In this document: positions 1 through 12,112 of the stretch, in pieces
Position numbering within the stretch: position 1 is the first letter of the stretch
Layout of the letters: each line of letters begins with the position of its first letter
NCBI RefSeq assembly: GCF_003324165.1
Contig: NW_025407842.1
Coordinates: forward strand, 524,081-588,080
DNA length: 64,000 nucleotides
Reading direction: 5' to 3'
From: Naegleria lovaniensis
Taxonomy: Eukaryota > Heterolobosea > Eutetramitea > Acrasida > Naegleriidae
Notes under the pieces: model-generated
What the model was told of the DNA's origin: nothing
What the model saw: the letters and a program-made list of their open reading frames with translations, nothing else
Databases searched by the model: none
Translations under genes and position numbers: made by a program

Positions 1-1333
1 TCGAGCTAATCTTGAAAGCATTGTAATTAAATTCCTTCGTCGTAATTTTCATAATATCCATAATATATACATATGATTTTGGTTTTCCTTGTTGTTGATG
101 GGAATTTTTGCCACACGAATATAAAAACCCTTTCTTGGTGAGAAAAAAGGAAAACTGGGTACCAGCTCGAACGTCTACCACTTCATCGGTAGTGGAGCTT
201 AGAACATGAATTTCCGATGCAGTTCTCAAATATTCTCCAGATTGTGCTAATTGATGTGCTTTTGAACTTCCAAATCCCATGACTACTCGTTTTCCAGAGT
301 GGATACAAGTACCAAGGAATAGAACGTGATAATGAGAGCACGACATCTTTTCAACTCGAACATGTTCTGTGCCGCTTAATCTCAATACTTCATAGTTTTG
401 TCTTCTGTTATCCATTTGATCCTTTCCAGCTGAAAATACTTTTCCTTCTGAAGTTAGAAATAAGGTAAATGAATGAGTGCATCCAATATCCGAAATGTTC
501 AGAGTTGAAAGATAACTAGGGCGAGTGGAAGATTTTGTGCAATTCTTTTTTTCTTTCTTCACCTCCTCATCATGATCTTGTTGGAAAGCCTTATAGACTG
601 ATTCCATTTCTTTTCCAGGGTAAATACTTTGATTGATTTTCTCAAATGAAAGTTGGCCGTCCACATTGCTTCCGAGGCCAAAAAGCCTAAAAGAAAATGG
701 AGATGATGGACGTTGGTCCTTCTTCATCATTGGAGGATGAAAATCTAATGAATTATTTGGAATTTCTGTATTACCATCCGTCATGAGAACAATATGATTA
801 TATCCCAAAGCTACGTGCTTAATCGAGACGGGAGCAGCACCACTTGCCGAGTTCTCCAAACGCATCCCCAGACCATTCATCTCCATGACAACAGCTAGCT
901 GCTTCTTATTGGAACTTGTGGAGGCATTCTTTTTCGTGGTCTTCTTCTTTTTAAATTGTTTGGAAATAGCATCGAAAAAAACACCACTCTCCTCCTCAAC
1001 CTCTGCCAACAGATCTGCAGCGAACGGATCATCTTCATGTGGGAGGATGGCTGAAGCGTTTCTCTTCGGAATGATCTCTTTGGTGTTTTGGGAACGCCAT
1101 GATGAAATTACGTCATTGGAATGATCATTTCCGATGGGAGGTACCTTGCAGATCGTTAAATATTCTTCATGTTGAGAATGATCGCGGTTGTTTGAATTCA
1201 ATTCGGACCTGTTCTCAAGTTCATTGTAGTATTTCTCTTCTGAAACGCAGATGGTGGAAGCATTGGAAAAGAGCAGACCCGTTTGCATAGAGATGTGAGA
1301 TGATGAGGTGATGTGGGTGTTCATGAGTGGCAT
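1..1333 (-). CDS. RCC1-like beta-propeller protein (3' end off the window)
   Basis: An uninterrupted minus-strand frame runs from an ATG at 1333 to the left edge, about 444 codons with no stop. The first 140 or so residues are polar and Lys/Glu-rich. After that come repeated blade-like stretches typical of RCC1 repeats: VSIKHVALGYNHIVLMTDG, LFGLGSNVDGQL, ISDIGCTHSFTLFLTSEGKV, VMGFGSSKAHQLA, VDVRAGTQFSFFLTKKG and YSCGKNSHQQQGKP. RCC1 proteins form seven-bladed propellers that act as guanine-nucleotide exchange factors or binding scaffolds; which role applies here cannot be told. At least three to four blades are visible and the remainder lies outside. The divergent neighbour starts at 1602, leaving a promoter interval of about 270 bases. 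Family call is firm, specific function unknown. Confidence 0.8.
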   Translation of the reverse strand, partial: MPLMNTHITSSSHISMQTGLLFSNASTICVSEEKYYNELENRSELNSNNRDHSQHEEYLTICKVPPIGNDHSNDVISSWRSQNTKEIIPKRNASAILPHEDDPFAADLLAEVEEESGVFFDAISKQFKKKKTTKKNASTSSNKKQLAVVMEMNGLGMRLENSASGAAPVSIKHVALGYNHIVLMTDGNTEIPNNSLDFHPPMMKKDQRPSSPFSFRLFGLGSNVDGQLSFEKINQSIYPGKEMESVYKAFQQDHDEEVKKEKKNCTKSSTRPSYLSTLNISDIGCTHSFTLFLTSEGKVFSAGKDQMDNRRQNYEVLRLSGTEHVRVEKMSCSHYHVLFLGTCIHSGKRVVMGFGSSKAHQLAQSGEYLRTASEIHVLSSTTDEVVDVRAGTQFSFFLTKKGFLYSCGKNSHQQQGKPKSYVYIMDIMKITTKEFNYNAFKISS

Positions 1334-1601
1334 GTTTTATTTGAAATTGTGGTGACAGAACACGCCGGTTCAACTTTGAAAATGAGAGCAGTGGAATTCG
1401 TTGGGAACTCTCAGAGTTTTGAAATTGAGGAAGAACGCCTTATTCTTTCAAAAAGGAAAATTCACAATTTTAGTTGCAACAACAATTAAGTTAATTCTTG
1501 ATTTCATTCCTACCCAGCTGATTTCACATAGAGTTTGTTTTGATTCATCTTTCGAAACAAAAATTCTTTTTTTCACATCCATATATTTTGTTCAAACAAG
1601 A

Positions 1602-1916
1602 ATGCAACGAGGAGGTTCCGACGTGGATCCAAGCATCCACATGAAGAATGTAAATCAACCAAGTTACACAATGGAGGGCGGAAAAGAATCTCACCTGGGA
1701 TCTCGAGACGAAGAGTTTGATGCAATGGTTAAGGATGACAATTACAATGTTGAAAATTATCATCTCAATCACCAAGGAGACTACACCATTATTTTCAGGC
1801 ACAAACAGGGAGGACAGAGACACATGTTCACAAATATTCCACCCCAGAAAGTTGAACATTCAAGAATTAAGGATCGAGTAGCTGGGGTTGCCTATGGTGG
1901 AAGTGGTCATCAATAA
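1602..1916 (+). CDS. Small hypothetical protein, 104 aa
   Basis: The open frame extends upstream to 1401, but the upstream part looks non-coding (AT-rich, hydrophobic). The first sensible ATG is at 1602 and gives a compact, polar 104-residue protein. It has a conserved-looking core around EFDAMVKDDNYNVENYHLN, followed by a basic stretch (FRHKQGGQRHMF) and a Gly-rich end. No signal peptide, membrane segment or known domain is recognised. It is divergent from the RCC1-like gene. The reverse strand also has a frame here, but it reads as a hydrophobic shadow. A real but orphan gene is the best reading; a spurious ORF cannot be excluded. Confidence 0.45.
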   Translation: MQRGGSDVDPSIHMKNVNQPSYTMEGGKESHLGSRDEEFDAMVKDDNYNVENYHLNHQGDYTIIFRHKQGGQRHMFTNIPPQKVEHSRIKDRVAGVAYGGSGHQ

Positions 1917-2058
1917 ATACTCAATTAATGAAAATCGATATCTTGTGATCGACCTTTGAATGATCTCTTGTTCAGATATCGGAGGAGTACTTGTAAATAG
2001 ACATGCCCACCTGTGAAGAACATGATTTCTGTCTTGGATATTCCACACGATCAAAAAA

Positions 2059-3794
2059 TTATTTTCTTACAGTTCGAATGGTAAAGGCAAAGGCACAAGT
2101 GAGAGGAGGTAAAGATGAAAACCAAGTATAATGACCAAGGAATGGAGAAAATGACACCACCGCTACATTGACAAATAAGAGACCAGAAAATATCATGAAC
2201 CATAACAATATTTCTGCATCTGTTCCTATAAATGAAACTCCAGTGCTTTCTCTAATTTTCTTAATCATGTAATGCATGAAAGTGAAAAATCCAATGATGA
2301 AAAATAATTCAAATGGAATTGCTGCATACATGAGATAAAAACCACTTTCTGCAAACTCTAAACCAAATCCTAACATGACCACAAATGATTCAAGAAGAAA
2401 CGCCAAAAAATTCACTCCAGTAATATACCACAAATAGAGTGGAAATTTTGGTCTATCATCTTTAAAGATTCGAGTAGCGAAAATGCAACTACCAATAGGG
2501 ACAGCAAAAATTACTACTAAAAAGTACAAATAGGGTATAATTAAAACGTAGAACCATGATATGACATAGGTTCGTGTCACCATTCCATTGGGGAGAGTTT
2601 TTTCAGTGAACGGCAACAGCAAGTTAATAAATGTCAATACTGCAACAATTAAAAAAGAAGCAATTAATCCTTTCATCAAAACTGCTATTAACCAAAATCC
2701 TTCACGAAATTCCCTTAAACAATCCAGACAGGTGAAATAGGTCGTTATTAAAAAAGCGACAGCGAAAGTGAACCATAACGGAATGAAAGAAAATATTTGC
2801 CACCGTACACCAATGGCATTAAATATTGGTGGATCTACTGCATCAGTAATACCGGTCATGATGAAAAATAGTAAAAATCCAGCATACAGCAAGGAAGTGC
2901 TGGTGATGATAAAAGGTTTTGTGTGATTTCTTAACTTGTTGTGATATTTCTCTTTTCTAAGGTAACAAAATTGTGTTGAAAAATGTCAATTGACAAGCTC
3001 ATTGTCACCATACTTACATCTGTCTGATTCTTTTTTCTTTAGCAATTCGCTTTCGTTCTTTGTACTGTTTTTTTCCGTGTTTGATGTGTAAATTTCTCAA
3101 AGTACCAATACTAATAATCTTATTGTCATTATCGAATGTCACATAATCTTCAACAAGAGGTTTCTTAGGTGGAGGAGGAATTGGTGTTCCATATGTTTTC
3201 ATCTGTTATGTTATGCCACAATCTATCTCATACAGAAATTATTTTTCAAATTAAACTTACATATCCAATTCGTTGTCTCTCACTCACATAGTCTAATTTG
3301 TACAACAACCATGACACACATGATGTCATTCATCGAATTTTCATATAATTTCATTGTCACTTACAATCAATTTGCTCGGAGTAAATTTTCTTAAATAATT
3401 CCACACAATTATCATACCACAACAAATCATGTTTCGAAGAATGGTACCACTCTCGACTCACCAACGATGAAGAACTTAATGTGTTTTGATCTAAATATTT
3501 AAAAATTTCAACAAGTACTTCCATAGGAATATTTCTCCATGTATACTTGACGGAAAATCCAGAGAGAGCATTGCTCGTCGGAAGTGTTTGCAATGCTGTT
3601 GAAGTGATGTTCGTGGAAGGGGATGGTCTGCTTATCACTTGATCTTTTGAACTGGGATCATTCTCGGAGGAGGAGGAGGATGGTGGTATTGGGTTTGCTT
3701 GATTTGTTACATCCTTATCAACAGAATTGATGGAAAATATAATTTGGTGTGATGAAGCGGCATCGTCTAAAGAGGGAGCGGAAGACTGGCTCAT
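2059..3794 (-). CDS. F-box protein fused to a multi-pass membrane domain (4 exons)
   Basis: I join four minus-strand exons: 3794-3365, 3292-3261, 3202-3018 and 2956-2059. The introns (72, 58 and 61 nt) all start GTAAGT and end AG. The total is 1545 nt, exactly 515 codons, with phase kept at every junction. Residues 1-75 are Ser/Pro-rich and disordered. An F-box follows (IPMEVLVEIFKYLDQNTLSS, then LVSREWYHSSK), the motif that binds SKP1 in SCF ubiquitin ligases. A Pro-rich, then very basic linker (KQYKERKRIAKEKRIRQ) leads to about seven hydrophobic segments starting near LLYAGFLLFFIMTGI. The membrane part has the general look of the TMEM185/fragile-X-F-associated group, but that is a weak impression. 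Read separately, the membrane exon has no ATG before its first membrane helix, which supports the join. Predicted role: a membrane-anchored substrate adaptor for ubiquitination. Confidence 0.75.
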
Positions 3795-4763
3795 GATCTG
3801 ATTTGTGTGTGATGGAAGATCGATGTTTGAATTTCTTATTGAGGAGCCAAGCCTGTCGTTCTCTGGTAGTATTTTTTTTTGGGCTGAACTTTGAAAGGGA
3901 CTTGGAACACGATAGCATGAACCATGTTCAAAGTTGTCTCCTGATTAAAATTCAGCCTCAAAAAGCAAAATGGTGTCTATTGTGAAATGTCCTTAGACAT
4001 GGGACGCATTACAGGACGCCTCTTCAATGTTTATATTCAAAGCAGATGTGAGTGTTTTCCATCTATTGACAATGCTTCTTTTGTGGCATTATACTCCCTC
4101 ATCTTGGCATTTCGGTCATGTTCTGAAGTTTTTCATGATGGCTTCCTGTTCTTCTCTTTGTTTGTCTTCCATGAACTTTTTCATTTGTTGATCCAAAGAG
4201 TCACACGACCTGCTCATCCATTTCAAAAAATATAGCATTATCGGTAATTAATTTGGTTCATAACATGTGCTGGGGATTAATGTTCGCTTATTTTGGTGCT
4301 GTTGAGACTTTAAAGACACGGACATGATAAATCATTGAAGTTTGTTTGGTTTAATTTCTTGTGTTGAAAGGAGAAGCGTTGTTAACAATTTTCATGTTTT
4401 CTATTGAGGTCCATGTTTTTTATTTAATTCGGTTTTTTGAAAGGTTGTTGTTCGCTGTACTTTTGTTTCTTGCAAAATATTTTGACTTTAGGTTCCTGCC
4501 AACACTAAACCTTCAATTTGGCGCAAAAAATTCTTCAAAAAAAAATAAATTTACTAATTGCACATCATGTTCGTAACGGCATCGTCCCACAAGCCTTCCG
4601 CAACCTCGGTTTTGGAACAAAAACCTTTAATAACGATACCTCAACACTTGCATTCATCATCACGAAACACAACATCAGCATCGGACCCATTTCAAATCCC
4701 TTCTCTGGAACAAACTCACAGAATACATTTTCGTACAAAATCCAAACGGATTGCATAGATGAA
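3795..4763. other. Intergenic stretch, about 970 bp
   Basis: AT-rich sequence between the divergent starts of the F-box gene and the next gene. Only short frames occur. One of 63 codons starts at ATG 4567, is Ser/Thr/Pro-rich and stops just before the next gene's proposed ATG, so it could be an upstream ORF in a leader. I see no RNA gene or repeat. Confidence 0.4.
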
Positions 4764-5824
4764 ATGTGTAAGTAGTGAAGACTTCTGAAATTTGTTAATT
4801 GTTGTGAAAATATTTAAAATGAATTTTGATTCCAAAAGTGGCTAAATATTTGGTTTTACAAGCAAAGAAACATCCTTCACTGGCTCCTGTTGTTTTTGAT
4901 GTGTGGCAGGAAGCTGCTTCATCAAGTACTTCGTTACAGCGATTATCTCAACTTTATACTTTGGCGAAATATATTTGTGAAACATCTGTAAAATCAGGAG
5001 TCACTGCCTTAATTCAACAATTCGACATGAAGTTTCATGCAGTTGCTCGTAATCATCTTGAAACACGAACGAAAGATATTTCAACAGTCGTCATTGCCAT
5101 TGATCAATATATTGCTCAGGGAATGAAACTTTTCAAATTGAGTCTGCAACAACAACAACAGCAAACTACTCAAAAAACACCATCAGTCCAAACACCTTCC
5201 ACTTCTTCCACAACAATAATTTCGAATCATGTGAAAACAGAACCTTCGAAACTCTTCAAGCCAGTAACATCAAATCAAGCTGCCACTACTGTCGTCACAC
5301 CAGTCAAGAGCGAAGTTAAACCAGCAGCAACACGTCTCGTTTCTACTCCGCCAACCACCTCCAATACTGCCACAAGAAAAGCATCTACCTCACCAAACAC
5401 AGTACAAACTTTAGCTTCGCCATCAATGACAAGCACCACGACGCCCAAGCCAGAGAAAAATCCAACTTCAACTACGAACGACCACGCAACATCAAAACGA
5501 AAAAGATTCCTAAAAGAGCATAAGAATGCTCTGATTGAGTGGTTCAATCAACATCCGCAACATGCATCTGAATCGTTTTTTTACGATGACGACCTTGTGA
5601 ACAAGTTTATTTCAGAGAACCAACATAGATTTTCTCTTCCATTAACTCCTCAAACATTGAAGAATAATAAGGACAGTCCTCACTTCAGGACATTTTTCCA
5701 AGCAAAATATTTAGGAGAACGCCTTGTCAAACAAGAACAAATGAAACAAAAAAATCCAGCCCAAAAGCGAGCGAATGAAGCATCGGGCGCTAGCAGCTTT
5801 GAACAACAAAAACGAAAAAAGTAA
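4764..5824 (+). CDS. Gln/Ser/Thr-rich nuclear-type protein, 329 aa
   Basis: The main frame has no ATG at its 5' end. A consistent solution is ATG-T at 4764-4767 as a 4-nt first exon, an intron 4768-4838 (GTAAGT...AAAAG, 71 nt), then exon 2 from 4839. This gives exactly 330 codons including the stop and a protein beginning MLAKYLVLQAKKHPSL. Residues 1-105 are helical, with LQRLSQLYTLAKYICETS resembling the middle helices of CID/RPR domains (RNA polymerase II CTD binders); that resemblance is weak. A polyQ run and a long Thr/Ser/Pro linker follow, then KRKRF (a possible nuclear localisation signal) and a charged C-terminal module with EWFNQHPQHASESFFYDDDL. The end is Lys/Arg-rich. Function unknown; a nuclear role is inferred from composition only. 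Confidence 0.65.
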
Positions 5825-5991
5825 AAAGAATGTTAAGGAAAAAGATGAAAAACCAGACAGGTCAGCTCAATGTCATGCGTAATAAATGCTTAGTTGTTTG
5901 TTATTATTTTGTAAGTTGTTGTGTCTCATTTATTGAGCAATAATAAATTAGGTTATCGATTGTGAAAATTGGTAGGTATGCAACAAGTCAC

Positions 5992-7206
5992 TTAAAACCT
6001 GTCTTTTGGAATATCCAAAAATTCTTTGACATTGTAGTACAATAACTTGTCTTTTTGTTCTTCCGAGAGTGTTGTTGATTCTTCCACAAGCTTTCCTGGG
6101 TGATGTTCACCAAGAGGGAAAGGATAGTCACTTCCTAACATCACTCTATTGTCTCCAAAAACTTTAACAAGTAAATTAAGAGCATCTTGATCGTGTGTAA
6201 TTGTATCTGCCCATATTCTTCCCAAGAATTCTCTTGGATTTACCTTACAATCGACTTGACATAAGTCTGGTCTCACATTAAAGCCGTGTTCAATTCGTCC
6301 CACAGTGTAAGGGAAGGCTCCAGCACCGTGACTGAAACAAATCTTCAAGTTTGGAAGTCTCTCTAAAACACCTCCAAATATTAAACTGCACAATGCAAGA
6401 GTAGTTTCGGCTGGCATACCTACAAGCCATGGTAACCAATATTTCTTCATCAACTCTGAACCAATCATTTGCCATGGATGAATCATGATGGGACAGTTTA
6501 ATTCAGCTGCTGTTTCAAAAATAGGGAACAGGGAAGGATCATCCAAACAATAGTTATTGATATGAGATCCAATTTGAATCTATAAATGTCAATAATTTTG
6601 TCACATCATGAAATGGTCAAATATTATTGTATGTTGTTGCGTGATATCAATAATAAAAGTGACAAGAATAATAGCAATAATAGATCGTCACAATTCATCA
6701 TATACAATTATATTATTATCATAATCATCACAATTTGAATGAACCACTTGAAGATTACTTACTCCTGACAAGTGTAATTCTTCCATACATCGTCTAATTT
6801 CTTTACAAGCTAACTCTGGAGCTTGCATTGGAATTGTACCCAATCCTAAAAAGTAATCCTCATACTTGTTACACACATTGGCAATATCATCATTCAGATA
6901 AATAGATGTTTTTAAAGCATCATTTGGTTTTGCCCAATAATTAAACATCACAGGCACAGTACTCAATACTTGCGCAGTAACTCCGGTCTTCTTCATATCC
7001 TCCAACCGAGCTTCCATATCCCAACAATTTTGTTCAACGGCTCTAAAGAATTGTCCATCTTTCATCATGTTTGCTTTTCCTTTATTCACCGGATCATGTT
7101 CCAAAGTAACAAATCCTCCATATCCGAACTCTTCCTTCCAATCAGGTAGGTAGGAAGGTAAATAATGGACGTGCATATCAATTTTCTTTCCGTTAGAGGC
7201 TGGCAT
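5992..7206 (-). CDS. ACMSD: 2-amino-3-carboxymuconate-6-semialdehyde decarboxylase
   Basis: Two exons, 7206-6763 and 6579-5992, separated by a 183-nt intron (GTAAGT...TATAG), encode 343 residues, against 336 in human ACMSD. The match is unmistakable across the length: metal-binding [73 protein letters not shown] and [11 protein letters not shown]. The HxH pair (His12, His14), the IMIHPW and SHGAG histidines and the SDYPFP aspartate form the usual zinc site of the amidohydrolase-2 superfamily. ACMSD decarboxylates 2-amino-3-carboxymuconate semialdehyde, diverting tryptophan catabolism from quinolinate/NAD synthesis toward picolinate or complete oxidation. The reading frame is intact. It is transcribed divergently from the 5-oxoprolinase gene. 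Confidence 0.95.
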
Positions 7207-7440
7207 GATGATGGTGTTATTGTTGTTTGAATTTTTTTGTAATTTTCGTATCAGAAATAATAATAATCCTCTTGAGGTGGGTACTTTGCTAACCTTAACA
7301 ATGGAGTCAACAGTAATGTTTTCGTTTGTTCATTCATTGAAAAGAAAAACTGATTCTTTCACTGTCGAGAATATTGTCCGCCTGCATAGAAATGAATTAA
7401 TTTTGCAAAGATTTATTCCTCACGCAATCAAAGTTAAAAA
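7207..7440. promoter_or_regulatory. Divergent promoter region, ACMSD / 5-oxoprolinase
   Basis: The 234 bases between the two outward-facing start codons must hold both promoters. AT-rich, with no clear TATA element or operator that I can defend. Confidence 0.4.
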
Positions 7441-10400
7441 ATGTCTTCAGTATCATCATCATCATCGGAAGAGTTGTTTCGTTTCTCGATTGATCGAGGT
7501 GGAACTTTTACTGATATTTATGCAGGTAGGGTCGTTTTCATAATTGTTGTAATCCGATCAACAACATCATGGATTGGATGGAAATATTTTCGTTCAACAA
7601 TTTTCAATCATGATGATTCATGTTAGAGGTACCAAGAACACCACATCATAATTTTCAACCCTTTTTTGTAATGAAATTGTTGAGCGAGGATCCTCAACAT
7701 TATGATGATGCTCCAAGAGAAGGTATGATGAATTTCAATAATTATTGATCACATTATTCAAACAATATTTGCGAAAATGATAACAAATTTAGGAATTAAA
7801 AGAATAATGAATAAGGTGCTTGGATTAAATATGAAAGATGCCAAAGAAATTGATATTGACAAGATTGAGTATATTAGAATGGGTACTACGGTTGCAACGA
7901 ATGCCTTGTTGGAAAGAAAAGGTTCAAAATGTGCTCTCATTACAACCAAAGGATTTCGTGACTTGTTGAAAATTGGAAATCAATCAAGACCTAAAATATT
8001 CGATTTAGTCATCCAAAAACCAGAGCTTCTCTATGACAGAATTATTGAAGTTGACGAGAGAGTTTGCCTTACAGAGCAGGTCTATGGTTCCTTCAAAAAA
8101 TTCCAAACTCCTGAAGATGATGGATCCAACATTTCTGTAGAGGAATGGAAATCACAAAGGTTAAAACGTGGTATTTCAGGAGAGGAGATCTATATTAGAA
8201 AAACGTTGACAAGGAATTTGTGTTAAATGCATGCAAGGAGCTCCATCAATGCGGATTTAATAGTATTTCTGTTGTGCTGTTGCATTCGTATACATATCCT
8301 GAACACGAACTGGAAATTGCTTCTCTTGCAAAGGAGGCTGGAATTGAATACATTTCATTGTCACACCAAGTCATGCCGATGATACGGGCTGTTCCCAGAG
8401 GACAAACTGCGTGTGTGGATGCATATTTGAGCCCAATCATTAAGGAATATGTCAAAAAGTTTTGTGCAGGATTTTCTGATTATGACAAGGTAAGTTGGTT
8501 GTTCTAACAACCAAACAGTGGTTTTTTTAACTTTTACGAAAGCTGTTGAAACGTGTCACATTTATGCAATCCAATGGAGGGCTAACTCCAGCTGCTAATT
8601 TCAAAGGTTGTAACTCCATTTTGAGTGGCCCTGCAGGTGGTGTAGTAGGTTATGCTCAAACGTCCTACAATGCTGAAGATGGTATTCCAGTATTGGCATT
8701 GATATTGGAGGTACAAGCACAGACGTTAGTAGATTTGGAGGAACTTTTGATCACGTTTTTGAGACAGAGACAGCAGGTGTTACTATTCAAGCACCTCAAT
8801 TAGATATTACAACAGTGGCTGCTGGTGGAGGTAGTAGATTGTTTTTCACAAAGTATGTATTATTATTTACGTGAATCTTGTTGACACATCCTGCACTCAT
8901 AGAAGTGGAGTGTTTCAAGTGGGTCCAGAATCTGTGGGTGCAAATCCAGGACCTGTATGCTATCGAAAGCAAACACTACTTCCTCAAAAACGTCTCGCCA
9001 TTACCGATGCTAATTTATTCTTGGGAAGATTAATGCCTGAGTTTTTCCCTAAAATTTTTGGTCCTCAAGAGAATGAACCTCTCGATTATGAAGGTAAGAT
9101 TTGACAGTTTGTATAATTCCATGGATTTATTCACATGGATAACAAATCCCTTAATATTAATTTTTCACTCACATACAAAAGTCACTAAGAGAGCTTTTGA
9201 AGAACTGACCAATGAAGTGAATGAATTTGAGCTCAAAAGAAATGGAGATAAGGCTCAATTAAAAAGTCCTGAAGAAGTGGCCTATGGATTCATTCAAGTT
9301 GCCAATGAGTCCATGTCTCGTCCCATTCGATCCATTACAGTTGCGAAAGGTTACGATACACGCGAGCATATTCTTTGCTCGTTTGGTGGTGCAGGTGCTC
9401 AACATTGTCAAGCCATTGCTCGTAATTTGGGAATGAAAAAGGTATTTATTCCAAGACAGTCTGGTATTTTGGTAAGTTTAAAACGATGCATGGACATTTT
9501 GGGTTTGTTTAACTACAAGAATTATTTCTGAAATTCCGTAGAGTGCTTATGGCCTTGGACTTGCAGATGTTGTTTTTGATGAACAAGAGCCATGTGCAAA
9601 AGCATATGAAACAGAAAACTTTTCCTATTTTACAAAACGTTTGGAAGATCTCAGAATCAAAGTTGTTGATGATTTGAAACGTTCTGGTTTTGATGATTCT
9701 AACATCAAGACTACCTACTATCTCAATATGAAATATAAAGGTACGGACTACTCCATCATGACAACCGTTCCAGAAAAGTTAAAAAAGGAACATGATGGAT
9801 TAGATGGGGATTATCTAGCAGAGTTTGAAAAGGCCTACAAGAGAGAATATGGATTTATTATTGCTGGTCGATCTGTCATTGTCGATGATATTCGAGTGGT
9901 TGGAATTGGATCAACACCTTCCATCAGCAAAATTGAAATTCCACAATCCACACAAAAACCTCAACCCATGACATTTACAAAAACGTATTTTGAAGAAGGA
10001 TGGACTGAAACAGCCGTATATAACTTGGAAAATTTGGGTGCAGGAGATGAAATTCAAGGACCTGCCATCATTATTCATGAAACAACGACCATTCTAGTGG
10101 AACCTAACGGAACAGCCTCCATTACCAAATATGGAGATGTTGAAATAACTCTCTCTGAGGTACGAATTCAACAAGTCGATTTCAGTGAAATGGTTAAAGT
10201 TGACGCTGTGAGATTAAGTATTTTTAATCACCGATTTATGAGCATTGCAGAACAAATGGGTCGATCCCTTCAAAGAACTCCATTTCTACAAACATTAAGG
10301 AACGATTGGATTTTTCATGCGCCTTATTTTCTCCTGGTGGTGACTTAATTGCCAATGCTCCTCACTTGCCTGTTCATCTTGGATCCATGAGCGAGGCTGT

Positions 10401-11878
10401 AAAATTCCAAATCAAACATCTTGGCGACTCGTGGAAAGAAGGAGAAGTAATCATTGCCAATCATCCATGTGCTGGTGGTACACATTTGCCTGATATTACA
10501 GTCATTACACCAGTGTATTCGAATGGAAGAGTTGTTTTCTATGTTGCAAATAGAGGTCATCATGCTGATATTGGAAGTATTAGTCCAGGTAAGTATTTCA
10601 CTCTCATTCTCTCATACAATTTTATTAATCATTTAAATATTGTCAACCATATCATCCTGTCTTGCACCAGGTTCCATGCCACCCTTCAGTAGACTTCTCT
10701 CAGAGGAAGGAATGGCCATTATTTCTCTTAAGATTGTTGAAGACGGCGTCTTCCAAGAAGAACGAATTACACAGCAATTACAAAAATCTGGAGCCAGATG
10801 TATTAAAGATAACATTGCCGATCTCAAAGCTCAAATCGCTGCCAATACGAAAGGTATTTCTCTACTCCAAGATTTAATTAATGAATATTCATTGGAAGTC
10901 GTACAGAGCTACATGCAACATGTTCAAGATAATGCTGAACTCGCTGTTCGAGAAATGCTTCAACAAGTATTTGATGATCATGCACAAAATTCCAATGAGG
11001 AATCTATTCGTGTATTATCCGAAGATTTTATGGATGATGGCTCTGTCATCAAGTTGAATTTAACAATTCGTAACCAACGACATGAACAATTCAAAAGTGA
11101 CTTGTTGAGAAAGCTTCCTGTGGCAGAATTTGATTTTACTGGAACTTCAGAAATGGTGTTGGGTAATATCAATGCACCAAAAGCAATTACCACAAGTGCC
11201 ATTCTCTATAGCTTGAGATGTCTCGTCAGACAAGATATTCCTCTCAATCAGGGATGTCTTGAACCTATTACCATCAAAATTGAAAAACATTCATTACTGG
11301 ATATTGGTGAAGATGGAATTGTTGGAGTCGTGGCTGGTAATGTTTTAACCTCTCAGAGAATTACAGATATTATTCTTAAAGCTTTTTCTGCTGCTGCTTG
11401 CAGTCAAGGTTGTATGAATAATTTCACATTTGGAAATCAAACGTTTGGATACTATGAAACAATTGCTGGAGGAGCAGGTGCTGGACCATACTGGAACGGT
11501 TGTTCCGGTGTTCACACGCACATGACAAATACTCGTATTACTGATGTTGAGATTTTAGAGCGAAGATATCCTCTCGTTGTGAAACAGTTCAGCTTGCGAC
11601 CAAATACGGGAGGACATGGAAAATTTAGAGGAGGGGATGGTGTGAATCGAGAATTTGAGTTTTTGGAACCTCTTCGTGTGGGAATTCTATCTGAAAGAAG
11701 AGTCTTTTCTCCAAGTGGTTTGTTGGGAGGTGAAAATGGTGCAAAAGGAAAGAACATTCTCGTTACAAAATCTGGTCTCGTCCACAATTTAGGAGGAAAG
11801 AACAGTTTTGACGTTCAGCCTCATGATCATGTGTTAATTCAAACACCTGGAGGTGGAGGTTTTGGAAAACAACATTAA
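7441..11878 (+). CDS. OPLAH: 5-oxoprolinase (ATP-hydrolysing), 8 exons
   Basis: 5-Oxoprolinase hydrolyses 5-oxo-L-proline to glutamate using ATP, a step of the gamma-glutamyl (glutathione) cycle. Exons: 7441-7525, 7627-7722, 7793-8490, 8543-8852, 8903-9093, 9182-9471, 9542-10588, 10671-11878; introns 50-101 nt, GT...AG. Family landmarks run in order: [14 protein letters not shown] (N-terminal ATP-binding half), [121 protein letters not shown] and a C-terminal TPGGGGFG. The conserved frame jumps three times, near 8199-8203 (A run), 8690-8694 and 10277-10282. Each is cured by one extra base, and the family sequence resumes at once on the other side. Residue conservation argues for consensus errors rather than a dead gene. 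Confidence 0.93.
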
Positions 11879-12112
11879 GGTAACCTCTTTTTTTGTGTTT
11901 CATATGTTTGTTATTGAAGAAGTATTTTCTTAATTTATTTATTAGTCGATTGAAATAAATCATGCACTTGTTGATCACTTCTAAGGCGTTGTTGTCTTCA
12001 CGACCCTAGTTGCCAAGATAAATTACCAATGTCTCTGTTATTCATTGGTGACGCTATGATGTGCATGTATGTAAAAATTCTTATGGATAAAAACGAATGT
12101 ACATTTTGCTTT

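Noticed and set aside
885-1290. Plus-strand frames over the RCC1-like gene
   Set aside because: Antisense shadows of a continuous minus-strand frame with clear RCC1 blades.
7441-11878. 5-oxoprolinase as a pseudogene
   Set aside because: All family motifs, splice sites and the last 400 codons are intact; three homopolymer one-base losses fit the error pattern seen in unrelated neighbours.
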